The position numbers were made by a program, and so were the translations under genes. From contig JAZRKT010000073.1 of the NCBI GenBank assembly GCA_045646465.1, positions 1 to 19,163 on the forward strand: DNA of 19,163 bases, written 5' to 3'. This document shows positions 7,335 to 15,099 of the stretch, one piece after another. The notes under the pieces are model-generated. The model saw only the letters and a program-made list of their open reading frames with translations, had not been told where the DNA came from and did no database searches. Every line of letters begins with the position of its first letter. The stretch's first letter is position 1. Source of the stretch: UMGS1387 sp045646465 (GTDB lineage Bacteria; Bacillota; Clostridia; Oscillospirales; CAG-382).

Positions 7335-8675
7335 CTACATTCTTGCTTCAAGCTCTTTTCTTCTCTTTTCGTTTTCTTCGCCGGGCTTGCCGAGAAGCGC
7401 AAACATATTCTTCTTATATGCTTCAACACCTGGCTGGTTGAAGGGATTTACTCTGAGAATGTAGCCTGATGCCGCACATGCAACCTCAAAAAAGTATACG
7501 GTAAAGCCATAATCGTATTCACTTCTTGAAGGAATTTCAAGAACAATGTTGGGAACGTTTCCGTCGGTATGAGCGAAAAGTGTTGCAAGGTATGCCTTCT
7601 TGTTTACTTCATCAAGCTGGTGGCCTGTAAGGAAGTTAAGGTTATCAACATTCTGAGGATCGTTGGGGATAACAACCTCGGCATTCTGCTTTTCAATATC
7701 AATGACGGTTTCAAAGATGTTTCTGTGACCTTCCTGAACAATCTGCCCCAAAGAATGAAGATCTGTAGAGTAAATTACCGATGCGGGGAAAATACCCTTG
7801 CCATCCTTACCTTCGCTTTCGCCGAAGAGCTGCTTCCACCATTCATTCATATACTGATACGCTGGCTCATAGCAAGCCATAATTTCAAGAGCCTTGCCCT
7901 TATTGTAAAGAGCGTTTCTGAGAACTGCATACTTATATGCGTTATTCTTCTCAATATCACAAACGGAAAGCTCGTCGTATGCCGCCTTTGCTCCTCGCAT
8001 AATTTCATCAATGTCACAGCCTGCAACAGCTATGGGCAGAAGTCCGCACGCTGTAAGAACAGAGTATCTGCCGCCTACATCGTCGGGAATAACAAAGGTT
8101 TCATAGCCCATATCGTCGCTGAATTCCTTAAGTGTTCCTCTTGCCTTATCGGTGGTTGCAAAGATTCTTTCCTTTGCAACCTCCTTGCCGTACTTTTCCT
8201 CAAGCAGTCCGCGGAAAATTCTAAATGCCACGGCAGGCTCTGTTGTTGTACCTGACTTTGAAATGACATTTACGCAAATATCCTTACCTTCGCAAAGAGC
8301 AAGTGTTTCCGAAAGCGATGCAGGGCTGATAGAATTACCGATAAAGTATATTTCGGGCGTATCCTTCTTAAGAAGGTTATAGTTGGGAGACTTGATATAT
8401 TCAATTGCAGCTCTTGCACCTAAGTATGAGCCTCCGATACCTATTACAATAAGTACATCACAGGTATCCTGGATTTTTTTAGCCGCCTTCTTGATTCTTT
8501 CAAATTCTTCCTTATCGTAATCTACGGGAAGAGAATACCAGCCCAGAAAATCATTGCCTTCTCCTGTTTTATTTACAATCTTGTCGTGAGCTTCTTCAAG
8601 TGCAGGAACAAGCGCCTTTATTTCATCCTCGCTTACAAAGCCTCTCACGAATTTGTCGTTACACTTAATTGACAT
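7335..8675 (-). CDS. pgi: Glucose-6-phosphate isomerase
   Basis: This cytosolic enzyme interconverts glucose 6-phosphate and fructose 6-phosphate. The 446-residue length matches the short Gram-positive Pgi type. Motifs: GIGGSYLGARA (79-89), SKSGTTTEPA (139-148, phosphate binding), DDVGGRYSVLTACGLLP (198-214, family signature), FGESEGK (284-290, catalytic Glu region), STDLHSLGQ (303-311, catalytic His307), and QPGVEAYK (414-421, Lys421). Start: ATG at 8673-8675 with SD GGAGGT at 8686-8691. A more upstream ATG at 8753 precedes the promoter (8709-8737) and is rejected. It lies after dacF on the same strand, with its own promoter in the gap. Confidence 0.97.
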   Translation of the reverse strand: MSIKCNDKFVRGFVSEDEIKALVPALEEAHDKIVNKTGEGNDFLGWYSLPVDYDKEEFERIKKAAKKIQDTCDVLIVIGIGGSYLGARAAIEYIKSPNYNLLKKDTPEIYFIGNSISPASLSETLALCEGKDICVNVISKSGTTTEPAVAFRIFRGLLEEKYGKEVAKERIFATTDKARGTLKEFSDDMGYETFVIPDDVGGRYSVLTACGLLPIAVAGCDIDEIMRGAKAAYDELSVCDIEKNNAYKYAVLRNALYNKGKALEIMACYEPAYQYMNEWWKQLFGESEGKDGKGIFPASVIYSTDLHSLGQIVQEGHRNIFETVIDIEKQNAEVVIPNDPQNVDNLNFLTGHQLDEVNKKAYLATLFAHTDGNVPNIVLEIPSRSEYDYGFTVYFFEVACAASGYILRVNPFNQPGVEAYKKNMFALLGKPGEENEKRRKELEARM

Positions 8676-8708
8676 CTTACACAGTACCTCCAATATCAAT
8701 ATGAGATT

Positions 8709-8737
8709 ATTATACCCATACTCAGCAAGTAAAGCAA
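8709..8737 (-). promoter_or_regulatory. SigA-type promoter of pgi
   Basis: On the minus strand the -35 is TTGCTT (8732-8737), the spacer is 17 nt, and the -10 is TATAAT (8709-8714). The predicted start is near 8702, upstream of the GGAGGT ribosome site and downstream of the rejected ATG at 8753. Confidence 0.7.
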
Positions 8738-8790
8738 TGTCATTTTGTAACATTTATATTGCAAAAAATACATTTATTTACAATCTTGCC

Positions 8791-9921
8791 TTATCTTACG
8801 GTAATGCATTTGCAAAACAGCCTTGCAAACAAATTTCCAAATGTCAGCCGTTTCACGTCATTCTTTGCCACAGCATCAAACTCTGCTATCTTTTGTCCGT
8901 CTAGAAAATATTCAACCTTGCCAATCTTTTCGTTTTTTTTCACAGGTGCTTTTACATACTCGGGAATTTCTACCGAGCTTGTAATTCTGCTTTCCTTTCC
9001 CTTTTCTATCAAAATGTTGTTTTGTAACACATCATATTCAAGGACAGGTATGTCGGCACCCTTGACAATAACCTTAGGAAGTTCGGGAACAACGGGTGTA
9101 TAAAGAGAATAGTTTGCAAAGCCAAAGTCCAAAAGCTTTTTTGCATCGGCAAACCGTTTATCGCTGCTTTCGCTTTTCATAACAGAAGCAATAAGGCTCA
9201 TATTCCCCTTCTGAGCCGTTGCAGACATACAGTAAAGTGCAGAGGAAGTATAACCTGTTTTCATACCTGTAGCTCCGCTGTAAAAACGTATAAGCTTATT
9301 TGTGTTGGTAATACCGAACTCACCGCCACGAAGGGTATCCATCCAGATTTTTGTATAGTCAAAAACTGCAGAGTGCTTATAAAGCTCACGGGTCATAATT
9401 GCTATATCACGGGCAGTAGTATAGTGATTGTCAGCAGGAAGTCCCGTACAGTTTTCAAAATGTGTGTTTGTCATACCCAGCAAAGCTGCCTTTTCATTCA
9501 TTTTTTCAACGAAGCTCTCCTCAGAGCCGCTTACAAGCTCACAAAGAGATACAGTACAGTCATTTGCCGATGCCACAACCACGGCTTTGAGCATTTCGTT
9601 AACCGTCATTGTTTCACCAGGTTCAAGCCATATCTGAGAGCCTCCCATAGAGGAAGCGTGCTCGCTTGCACAGACCTCGGTATTAAGGTCAAATTTGCCT
9701 TCATCCATTGCTTCAAACACAAGTATCAGCGACATTATTTTTGTAACAGAGGCAGGTTCAAGCTTTTCATCGGCATTCTTTTCATACAGCACACTTCCCG
9801 TTGACACCTCCATAAGGCAGGCTGACATGCTGTTGAGATCAAGCTCTGCAGCGTAAGACGAAATGGCAAATACAATAGTAAAACATATCAAAAACAGCAA
9901 TGCTTTTATGTTTTTTTTCAT
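8791..9921 (-). CDS. dacF: D-alanyl-D-alanine carboxypeptidase, DacF-like (peptidase S11, penicillin-binding protein)
   Basis: The 376-residue protein has an N-terminal signal peptide (KK start, hydrophobic 6-20, likely cut near residues 24-25, SYA-A). All three active-site motifs are present: SVTK (58-61, nucleophile Ser58), SAN (118-120) and KTG (221-223). A C-terminal PBP5_C-like domain follows, and the last ~20 residues form an amphipathic helix (RLTFGNLFARLF...) that would anchor it on the outer face of the membrane. Expected role: removal of the terminal D-Ala from peptidoglycan pentapeptides. Start ATG 9919-9921 with GGAGGG SD 5-6 nt upstream. No clear terminator separates it from pgi, so some read-through into pgi is possible. 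dacA/dacB-type paralogues cannot be distinguished by sequence alone. Confidence 0.93.
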   Translation of the reverse strand: MKKNIKALLFLICFTIVFAISSYAAELDLNSMSACLMEVSTGSVLYEKNADEKLEPASVTKIMSLILVFEAMDEGKFDLNTEVCASEHASSMGGSQIWLEPGETMTVNEMLKAVVVASANDCTVSLCELVSGSEESFVEKMNEKAALLGMTNTHFENCTGLPADNHYTTARDIAIMTRELYKHSAVFDYTKIWMDTLRGGEFGITNTNKLIRFYSGATGMKTGYTSSALYCMSATAQKGNMSLIASVMKSESSDKRFADAKKLLDFGFANYSLYTPVVPELPKVIVKGADIPVLEYDVLQNNILIEKGKESRITSSVEIPEYVKAPVKKNEKIGKVEYFLDGQKIAEFDAVAKNDVKRLTFGNLFARLFCKCITVR

Positions 9922-10044
9922 AATTTCCCTCCCAGAATTGTTCTACTATCCATTTTTATTACCAAAATGTCTTTTTATTCCATTTCTCCGTTAAATTTAC
10001 AGTATATTTAAACTTTATATTTGCTTAAATGCGTTCATTATTTA

Positions 10045-10073
10045 TTGACTTTTAACCGTCATTATGTTAGACT
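10045..10073 (+). promoter_or_regulatory. Probable promoter of aldo/keto reductase gene
   Basis: TTGACT (10045-10050), a 17-nt spacer, and a weak -10 TAGACT (10068-10073). A predicted start near 10080 leaves a short leader before the SD at 10100-10106. A TATACT at 10089-10094 would place the start too close to the SD. Confidence 0.45.
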
Positions 10074-10113
10074 TTTAAATAGTACAGATATACTGTGTGA
10101 AAGGAGCAGACAA

Positions 10114-11226
10114 ATGAAAAAATTAGGATTCGGTTTTATGCGTCTTCCCGTTTTTGACAAGGATGACAGAACTTCAATAGATTATGAAGCGGTATGCAAA
10201 ATGGTTGACCGCTATATGGAAAAGGGATTCACTTATTTTGATACGGCTCAGGTTTACCACGACGGCTTTTCAGAGGTTGCCGTGCGCAAATGTCTTACAA
10301 GCAGATACAAAAGAGAGGATTATTTTCTCACCGACAAGCTCTCATTATGGGCAGTCGGAGGCAAAGACAAAATGCAGAGCTTTTTTGATAGGCAGCTTGA
10401 AACGTGCGGAGTAGAGTACTTTGACAACTATCTTATTCACAATCTCGGTATAAAGAACTACGAAATTGCAAAACAGCACGATGCCTTCAATTTTGTAAGA
10501 AAGCTCAAAGAACTCGGCAAGGTAAAAGAATACGGTTTTTCCTATCACGACAACGCAGAACTTCTTGACACAATTCTCACTGAGCAGCCCGACGTTGACT
10601 ATGTTCAGCTTCAGGTCAACTATATGGACTGGAACAACGACGCTATTCAGTCAAAAAAATGCTGTAACGTTGTTTCAAAGCACGGCAAGAAGATTATTGT
10701 TATGGAGCCTGTCAAGGGCGGTACTCTCGCAAACCTTCCTAACAAAGCAAAGCAGCTTCTCAGCACACTTGACAAGGATGCCTCAGTAGCGAGCTGGGCT
10801 ATCCGTTTTGCAGCAAGCGTCAAGGATACATACACCGTTCTCAGCGGTATGAGCAATATGGAGCAGATAGAAGACAACACAAGCTATATGCAGTCCTTTA
10901 TTCCTCTGTCCACAGAAGAAACAAAGGCGGTATTCAGGGTTGTTGACATTATAAATGAGGTTTCTCCCATTGCATGCACAGGCTGCAGATACTGTGTTGA
11001 CGGCTGTCCTGCTGGCGTAAGAATTTCAGAGTGCTTCTCACTATACAATGCAGACCTTATGTATGCTGAAAACTTCTTTTCGCCCCACGAAGGAATATAC
11101 GATAACATCCCCGACAAAAACAAGGCAAGCGCATGCATAGAGTGCGGTCAGTGCGAGGCGGTTTGTCCTCAGCACCTTAAGGTTATGAATTTATTAAAAG
11201 ATGTCGCAAAGCGTTTTGAACAATAG
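10114..11226 (+). CDS. Aldo/keto reductase with C-terminal 2x[4Fe-4S] ferredoxin domain
   Basis: This is a 370-residue cytosolic oxidoreductase. Residues 1-~275 form an aldo/keto reductase barrel with the catalytic tetrad visible: Asp43 and Tyr48 (FDTAQVYHDG), Lys75 (TDK) and His109 (LIHN). The C-terminal part carries two ferredoxin motifs, CTGCRYCVDGCP (288-299) and CIECGQCEAVCP (341-352), each CxxCxxCxxxCP and able to hold a [4Fe-4S] cluster. The combination suggests electron flow between a nicotinamide-linked barrel and iron-sulfur carriers in an anaerobe; the substrate is unknown. Start: ATG 10114 with AAAGGAG at 10100-10106 (7-nt gap). The in-frame ATG at 10021 lies upstream of the likely promoter and adds a non-homologous leader. 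It is divergent from dacF and monocistronic. Confidence 0.92.
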   Translation: MKKLGFGFMRLPVFDKDDRTSIDYEAVCKMVDRYMEKGFTYFDTAQVYHDGFSEVAVRKCLTSRYKREDYFLTDKLSLWAVGGKDKMQSFFDRQLETCGVEYFDNYLIHNLGIKNYEIAKQHDAFNFVRKLKELGKVKEYGFSYHDNAELLDTILTEQPDVDYVQLQVNYMDWNNDAIQSKKCCNVVSKHGKKIIVMEPVKGGTLANLPNKAKQLLSTLDKDASVASWAIRFAASVKDTYTVLSGMSNMEQIEDNTSYMQSFIPLSTEETKAVFRVVDIINEVSPIACTGCRYCVDGCPAGVRISECFSLYNADLMYAENFFSPHEGIYDNIPDKNKASACIECGQCEAVCPQHLKVMNLLKDVAKRFEQ

Positions 11227-11501
11227 CAAAGTAAGCACGACTACGCTTTACAAGAAGAATTCGGCAAAGTAGCTTTATTTATAGCTTTTTGAAAATCCCA
11301 CAAGCTAATACAAAAGAACACATCTTGCTTGGAATCATTTACTTCATAAGTTAGAACGATGAATGGAGAAACGATTTCGCTATTAACTTTCTTTCTCCTA
11401 CACCTTACAAGGTGAAGCTTTTAAGATGCTTTTGAGTTCATCGGTAACTACGCCTCGGTGAACCTTCACCACAGAGCATTGATATGCCCGTAATACAAAA
11501 A
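11227..11501. other. Gene-free region between aldo/keto reductase and XRE gene, with nested inverted repeats
   Basis: No gene is supported here. A weak imperfect hairpin at 11265-11291 (CAAAGTAGCT with AGCTTTTTG) may end the aldo/keto reductase transcript. Near 11400-11470, GGTGAAG and CTTCACC can pair around an inner GTTCA/TGAAC stem, and an ACCTTaCAAGGT dyad precedes them. The reading frames are broken by many stops. Confidence 0.4.
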
Positions 11502-11523
11502 AAGAGCTGCATTTGCAGCTCTT
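11495..11523 (-). terminator. Intrinsic terminator of the XRE regulator gene
   Basis: A 9-bp perfect stem (AAGAGCTGC 11502-11510 with GCAGCTCTT 11515-11523) has a 4-nt loop. On the minus strand it is followed by a run of seven T. It begins within 10 nt of the regulator's stop codon. Confidence 0.88.
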
Positions 11524-11532
11524 AAAAAAACA

Positions 11533-11775
11533 TTATTGAATTTCCTGCTCTAGGTCCCTGAAAATATCGTCATCAAAAAATTCCTGAACAGAAATCTCCA
11601 AGCCGTCGCAGATTTTCTTAACAGTTGACACAGTCGTGCTGTTGTTGCGACCGCTTACAATGTTATTCAATGTTGATTGCGTTATTCCGCATATAGTGGA
11701 AAGTTTATTAACAGTTATGTGCTTTTCCTTGCAAAGACTAAGTATCCGTAACCGAGTAGCTTGTCCGATATTCAT
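11533..11775 (-). CDS. Small XRE/Cro-type helix-turn-helix DNA-binding protein
   Basis: This 80-residue protein is essentially one HTH_3/XRE domain: RILSLCKEKHITVNKLS (helices 1-2, ~10-26), GITQSTLNNIVSGRN (helix-turn-recognition helix, ~30-44), then TVSTVKKICDGLEISVQEFFDDD (helices 4-5, ~48-70), typical of the family. It ends in a short acidic tail with no second domain, so it lacks a ligand-binding or protease region. ATG 11773-11775 has GAGG at 11784-11787. It is a single-gene transcript between its own extended -10 promoter and terminator. Its target is unknown. It lies just downstream of the ABC/DUF1854/ABC cluster on the same strand, but nothing shows that it controls it. Confidence 0.88.
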   Translation of the reverse strand: MNIGQATRLRILSLCKEKHITVNKLSTICGITQSTLNNIVSGRNNSTTVSTVKKICDGLEISVQEFFDDDIFRDLEQEIQ

Positions 11776-11796
11776 AAATACAACCTCAATTATATT

Positions 11797-11805
11797 ATTA
11801 TATCA
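11797..11805 (-). promoter_or_regulatory. Extended -10 promoter of XRE gene
   Basis: On the minus strand TGATATAAT (TG at 11804-11805, TATAAT 11797-11802) forms an extended -10 about 22 nt before the start codon. No good -35 is seen. The surrounding 60 bp is very AT-rich. Confidence 0.5.
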
Positions 11806-11956
11806 TAATTGTACCCATTTTTGTGTTATTTGCTTAACTTATTTGAGGTAATAAGGCTATTTTTTAGTTAAAAAATCAAAAACAACAGGATTTTAACGGT
11901 ATTTTTTACTTTTTCGAGGGAAAATATGCACTTTTTTGGGTTAAGAAATATTAAAA

Positions 11957-14164
11957 CTACTTAATTGCATCTCCCAAAGCTGCATTTGCCTGAGCCATAA
12001 CAAGGCTATAATATATGCCTTTTTTATCAAGAAGCTCGCCGTGTGTTCCGTACTCGCAAATTTTGCCGTGATCGAGAACGAGAATTTTATCGGCATTTCT
12101 CAGCGTTGACAGGCGGTGTGCAATTGCAAAGGTTGTTCTTCCGTCCGTCATTTTATTGATAGCGTCCTGAATAAGCTTTTCCGTTTCGGTATCTAGTGCC
12201 GCCGTTGCTTCATCAAGAATAAGTATTCTCGGGTCATGGATAATGGCACGGGCTATAGCTATTCTCTGTCTTTCGCCTCCCGACAGGCTAAAGCCCTTTT
12301 CGCCAATGATGGTATTATAACCCTCCGGCAGATTCATTATAAAATCGTGGGCATTGGCACGCTTTGCCGCCTCGATTATTTCCTTTGACGTAGCATAAGG
12401 CTTTGCGTAGCGTATATTTTCGTGCACCGAGCCTGAAAACAGGTGAGTTTCCTGAAGAACTATGCCTATCTGTGTTCTAAGCGACTCCTGGGACATTTCA
12501 CGAAGGTCTATGCCGTCAATTGTGATACTTCCCTCGGTGGGGTCATACAGGCGCATAAGCAGGTTTACAAGGGTTGTTTTTCCGCACCCCGAATGTCCCA
12601 CAATTCCTATCATCTCGCCCCTCTTTATATCAACGCTGATATTTTTAAGCACAGGGTTATAGCTATCATAGCCGAAGAAGACGTTTTTGAAGGAAATATC
12701 GCCCTTGATTTTATGAAGCTTTGCCTTCTTTGCATCGTAAATTTCAGGCTCTTCTTCAAGTATTTCTAGCACCTTTGTAAGAGCTGTTACAAAGTTTGAA
12801 AGCACTCGCGGTATCTGGGTAATCTGCATAAGTGGCTCATAGACTATATTAGTATACGCCGAAAACTGATTTAGTGTGCCTATATCAAGAGTCCCGTTAA
12901 ACAGCTGATAGTTACCTACGGCAAGTATAAGAAAGCTTCCGGTTCTCAGCGCAAGGTTCATAAAGGGAAACAGCGTATCGAAAAACAGCATTGTTTTTAT
13001 TTCGTTATCAAAATAATCATCTGTTTTTTTCTCATACCTTGCTATTTCCTTATTCTCGTTACCATAGGATTTTACAACACGTATTCCTCCGATTACGTCC
13101 TGAAGATACTTATCGCACTTGTGACGCATACGCCAGTTTTTGCGTATTCTTCTGCGGAAGCTTCCCTTCATACTTATAATTATATAAATTACAAAGGGCA
13201 ACGGTATAAACACAAACAGGCACATCATTGGGTTTATCACAAGCAGCAGCACAATTGCCACAACAAAGGACATTAGCATTGAAAAATAGCTTGGTAGCTG
13301 TGTTGTGATAAAGGACTGAATGGTTGTAACATCGCTGTTGATTCGTCCCATAAGGTCGCCTGCCGACTTTCTTGATACGCTTGACATTGACAGCGACTGT
13401 ATCTTTTCAAACAAAATGGTACGCATCATTGTTGTAAACCTGTTACCTGCTATTGCAGAAAGACGGCTATTTGCAACACCCAGCGCCCTGTTTACAAGGT
13501 CAAGCAGCACTATGGAAGCAACTATCATCAGAAAGGATACCATATAGTTGCCTTCAAGGTTATTATTGGTTATGTAACTATTGATAGCTTCTTTCTGAAA
13601 AAATGGCACAACAAAACGTATTACAAGGGCAATCGCCGCAACTATCAGCGGAAAAGCCATCATAAGTCTTATTCCGCGCGTCATAGCAAGGAGCTTTTTA
13701 TACACCTCTCTTTTACTTCTGCAAAAGGGACACACGCTTGTGTTTTTAAGGAACGGACGTCCGCATTTAGGGCAGTAGCTTTCGGGCTCGTCGCTTGTTA
13801 CAAGACCGAAATCCTCCTCTGCCAGCTTTTCGCAAGCCGCCGCCATAACGGAATATCTTGCAAGATTTCTTCCCGACACAAAGCAGCACAGCATTATGCT
13901 TTTCCCGTTTTCCTTTGCATAAAAGCCGCACACACCGAGCATTACTTCCACAGAAAAACCACTCATTTCACGCAAAAAATGTGTTTCAAGCACCTGTCCG
14001 TCAAGAATTTTATATATATGCTTTTCTGTAAAAACAAGGTACCCCTCTACCCTTTTTTCCTTATGAAAATCAAAGGGCGTGCAGTAAAGTATATGCTCGT
14101 GATTCATTTTGGCTTTTTCGAAGGCTTCTCTATCCCTTTCGTTAAGCTCAAACAAAAGCTTCAT
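11957..14164 (-). CDS. ABC exporter half-transporter (permease-ATPase) with N-terminal module and zinc ribbon
   Basis: 735 residues. Residues 1-~125 form a predicted cytosolic alpha/beta module with a GYLVFTEKHIYKIL strand pattern, PH-domain-like by eye. A zinc ribbon CPKC...CPFC follows (131-134, 145-148), then a six-helix ABC exporter membrane domain (~165-455), then the ATPase: Walker A GHSGCGKT (523-530), Q-loop Gln571, signature LSGGE (627-631), Walker B ILILDE (647-652) and switch His683. All catalytic residues are intact, so this half is not a degenerate partner. Ordinary exporters are about 580 residues; the extra ~150 are the N-terminal module and ribbon. The start lies 25 nt after the DUF1854 stop, with only a weak SD, consistent with co-translation. 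Expected partner: the ABC half encoded at 15100-17457. Substrate unknown. Confidence 0.9.
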   Translation of the reverse strand: MKLLFELNERDREAFEKAKMNHEHILYCTPFDFHKEKRVEGYLVFTEKHIYKILDGQVLETHFLREMSGFSVEVMLGVCGFYAKENGKSIMLCCFVSGRNLARYSVMAAACEKLAEEDFGLVTSDEPESYCPKCGRPFLKNTSVCPFCRSKREVYKKLLAMTRGIRLMMAFPLIVAAIALVIRFVVPFFQKEAINSYITNNNLEGNYMVSFLMIVASIVLLDLVNRALGVANSRLSAIAGNRFTTMMRTILFEKIQSLSMSSVSRKSAGDLMGRINSDVTTIQSFITTQLPSYFSMLMSFVVAIVLLLVINPMMCLFVFIPLPFVIYIIISMKGSFRRRIRKNWRMRHKCDKYLQDVIGGIRVVKSYGNENKEIARYEKKTDDYFDNEIKTMLFFDTLFPFMNLALRTGSFLILAVGNYQLFNGTLDIGTLNQFSAYTNIVYEPLMQITQIPRVLSNFVTALTKVLEILEEEPEIYDAKKAKLHKIKGDISFKNVFFGYDSYNPVLKNISVDIKRGEMIGIVGHSGCGKTTLVNLLMRLYDPTEGSITIDGIDLREMSQESLRTQIGIVLQETHLFSGSVHENIRYAKPYATSKEIIEAAKRANAHDFIMNLPEGYNTIIGEKGFSLSGGERQRIAIARAIIHDPRILILDEATAALDTETEKLIQDAINKMTDGRTTFAIAHRLSTLRNADKILVLDHGKICEYGTHGELLDKKGIYYSLVMAQANAALGDAIK

Positions 14165-14189
14165 TTATTTCACCACGCTTCTAAGTGTT

Positions 14190-14774
14190 TTAAAGGTAAA
14201 TTTCGATTTTCTTATAGCTTGCCTTATCAAGCTTTGACACCTCAGGTATTTCAAAGCAGTTACCGTCAATATCGTAAACAAGGGAGCGCTTATCTTCTAA
14301 CACCCTGATATTTGACGAAGGGTTATTCATTACAAAGCTTACCTTTCCTGCACTTGTCAGCACGTCAAAATACAAATATCCGAACTGCTCCTTGATACTG
14401 TAAATCTTTTGGATTTCAGGTGTAAAATACCGTTTATCAAGCTCTTTTTTTATTAAAGATGCAGTATCTTTATCAAAATCCGAAAGTGCCTCGATAAGTC
14501 CTATTTCAGCTCCCTTACCAACAGCCTTTGTATCTGGCTCGCGGATTGAAATGAAGCTGTCAGGCTCTGTTACGGGAAATGCTCTTACAGGCACGACTCT
14601 TTCGAAAAATTCCTCGCCCCCGTCCTTCTTTTTCAGCGTCATTGATATAAGTCCCCCTTCAGAACGTGAAAAGAAGGCGTTTTCTGGTGTTAGCGGTACG
14701 GAAATTCTTTTTCCGAATATATCCCATTCTTCGTTATCCATTTCTTCAAGGGTTATTTTCTTTTCTTGTGACAT
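14190..14774 (-). CDS. DUF1854 family protein associated with ABC exporters
   Basis: This soluble 194-residue protein has no signal or membrane segment. Its overall pattern (PVRAFPVTEPDSFISI near 82-97, EIGLIEALSDFD near 109-120, DKRYFTPEIQKI near 132-143, then SSNIRV...YDIDGNCFEIPEVSKLD) fits the DUF1854 family. Proteins of this family sit beside ABC transporters, and in some beta-proteobacteria they are annotated as cyanophycin-metabolism-associated. No cyanophycin synthetase or cyanophycinase is in this window. SD AAGGAG at 14783-14788 gives an 8-nt gap to ATG 14772-14774. It is encoded between the two ABC halves and closely linked (25 nt) to the downstream one, so an accessory or regulatory subunit of that exporter is the likely role (inference). 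Confidence 0.8.
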   Translation of the reverse strand: MSQEKKITLEEMDNEEWDIFGKRISVPLTPENAFFSRSEGGLISMTLKKKDGGEEFFERVVPVRAFPVTEPDSFISIREPDTKAVGKGAEIGLIEALSDFDKDTASLIKKELDKRYFTPEIQKIYSIKEQFGYLYFDVLTSAGKVSFVMNNPSSNIRVLEDKRSLVYDIDGNCFEIPEVSKLDKASYKKIEIYL

Positions 14775-14786
14775 ATTTAACGCTCC

Positions 14787-14848
14787 TTTTAGTTAGCTTG
14801 ATGTATGGTGAGTGTCACTTTTCTTGAAAGAAAAGCAACCAAAAGAAC
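14787..14848. repeat. Dispersed palindromic repeat, copy A (degenerate right arm)
   Basis: It shares TTTTAGTTAG, then an ATGxATGG element, then a 23-nt identical core (14813-14835) with copy B at 17574-17633. The core holds TGTCACTTTTCTT and its partial complement. In this copy the right arm reads GCAACC instead of GTGACA, so the palindrome is broken. The AAAAGGAG that serves as the SD of the DUF1854 gene overlaps the end of the repeat. Confidence 0.75.
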
Positions 14849-15012
14849 TTTATAACGGGCTCGCATCTTAAGCTTACATCCTGACTCAGATGTCCGAATA
14901 CAACTCTGTACAGCTTAAGTAATTTCGTTTAGTAACTTAGATATTTAGCAGGGGTGTTTTCATTTTCTTTTCTTTTGGGACAGCGTCACAGGCTCTCCCG
15001 TATACACAGAAA

Positions 15013-15057
15013 TGTTACTTTATGTAACACAAGGAGGTTTCGCCTATGCGGAGGCGA
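15013..15057. repeat. Two adjacent hairpins downstream of the first ABC gene
   Basis: A 6-bp TGTTAC/GTAACA stem (15013-15029) and a 6-bp TCGCCT/AGGCGA stem (15040-15057) lie 40-90 nt past the stop of the ABC gene at 15100. Neither has a T run, so read-through toward the DUF1854 gene is plausible. Confidence 0.45.
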
Positions 15058-15099
15058 CATTTACGAGCACCGACGTATAATTTTATCAAAGGTTGCCTG

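Larger units (their letters stand above)
14775..15099. other. 325-bp spacer inside the ABC/DUF1854/ABC cluster, with repeat and hairpins
   Basis: No gene is supported here. It holds the DUF1854 SD, one copy of a palindromic repeat (14787-14848), a stretch near 14961-14992 with CATTTTCTTTTCTTTTGG and CAGCGTCAC, and two hairpins: TGTTAC/GTAACA (15013-15029) and TCGCCT/AGGCGA (15040-15057). It separates genes that are otherwise tightly spaced, which looks like later insertion of repeat material. No clear terminator and no strong promoter for DUF1854 are visible. Confidence 0.5.

Noticed and set aside
7569..8255. 228-codon plus-strand open frame opposite pgi
   Set aside because: It lies wholly antisense to a gene with clear motifs, and its translation shows no family features or SD.
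8676..8753. 26-residue longer Pgi from ATG 8753
   Set aside because: The promoter at 8709-8737 lies downstream of that ATG, and the ATG at 8675 has a GGAGGT site and gives normal family length.
9373..9804. 143-codon plus-strand open frame opposite dacF
   Set aside because: Shadow of dacF; no SD and no recognisable domain.
10021..10113. 31-residue longer aldo/keto reductase from ATG 10021
   Set aside because: No SD, probable promoter lies downstream of it, and family N-termini begin at MKKLGFGFMR.
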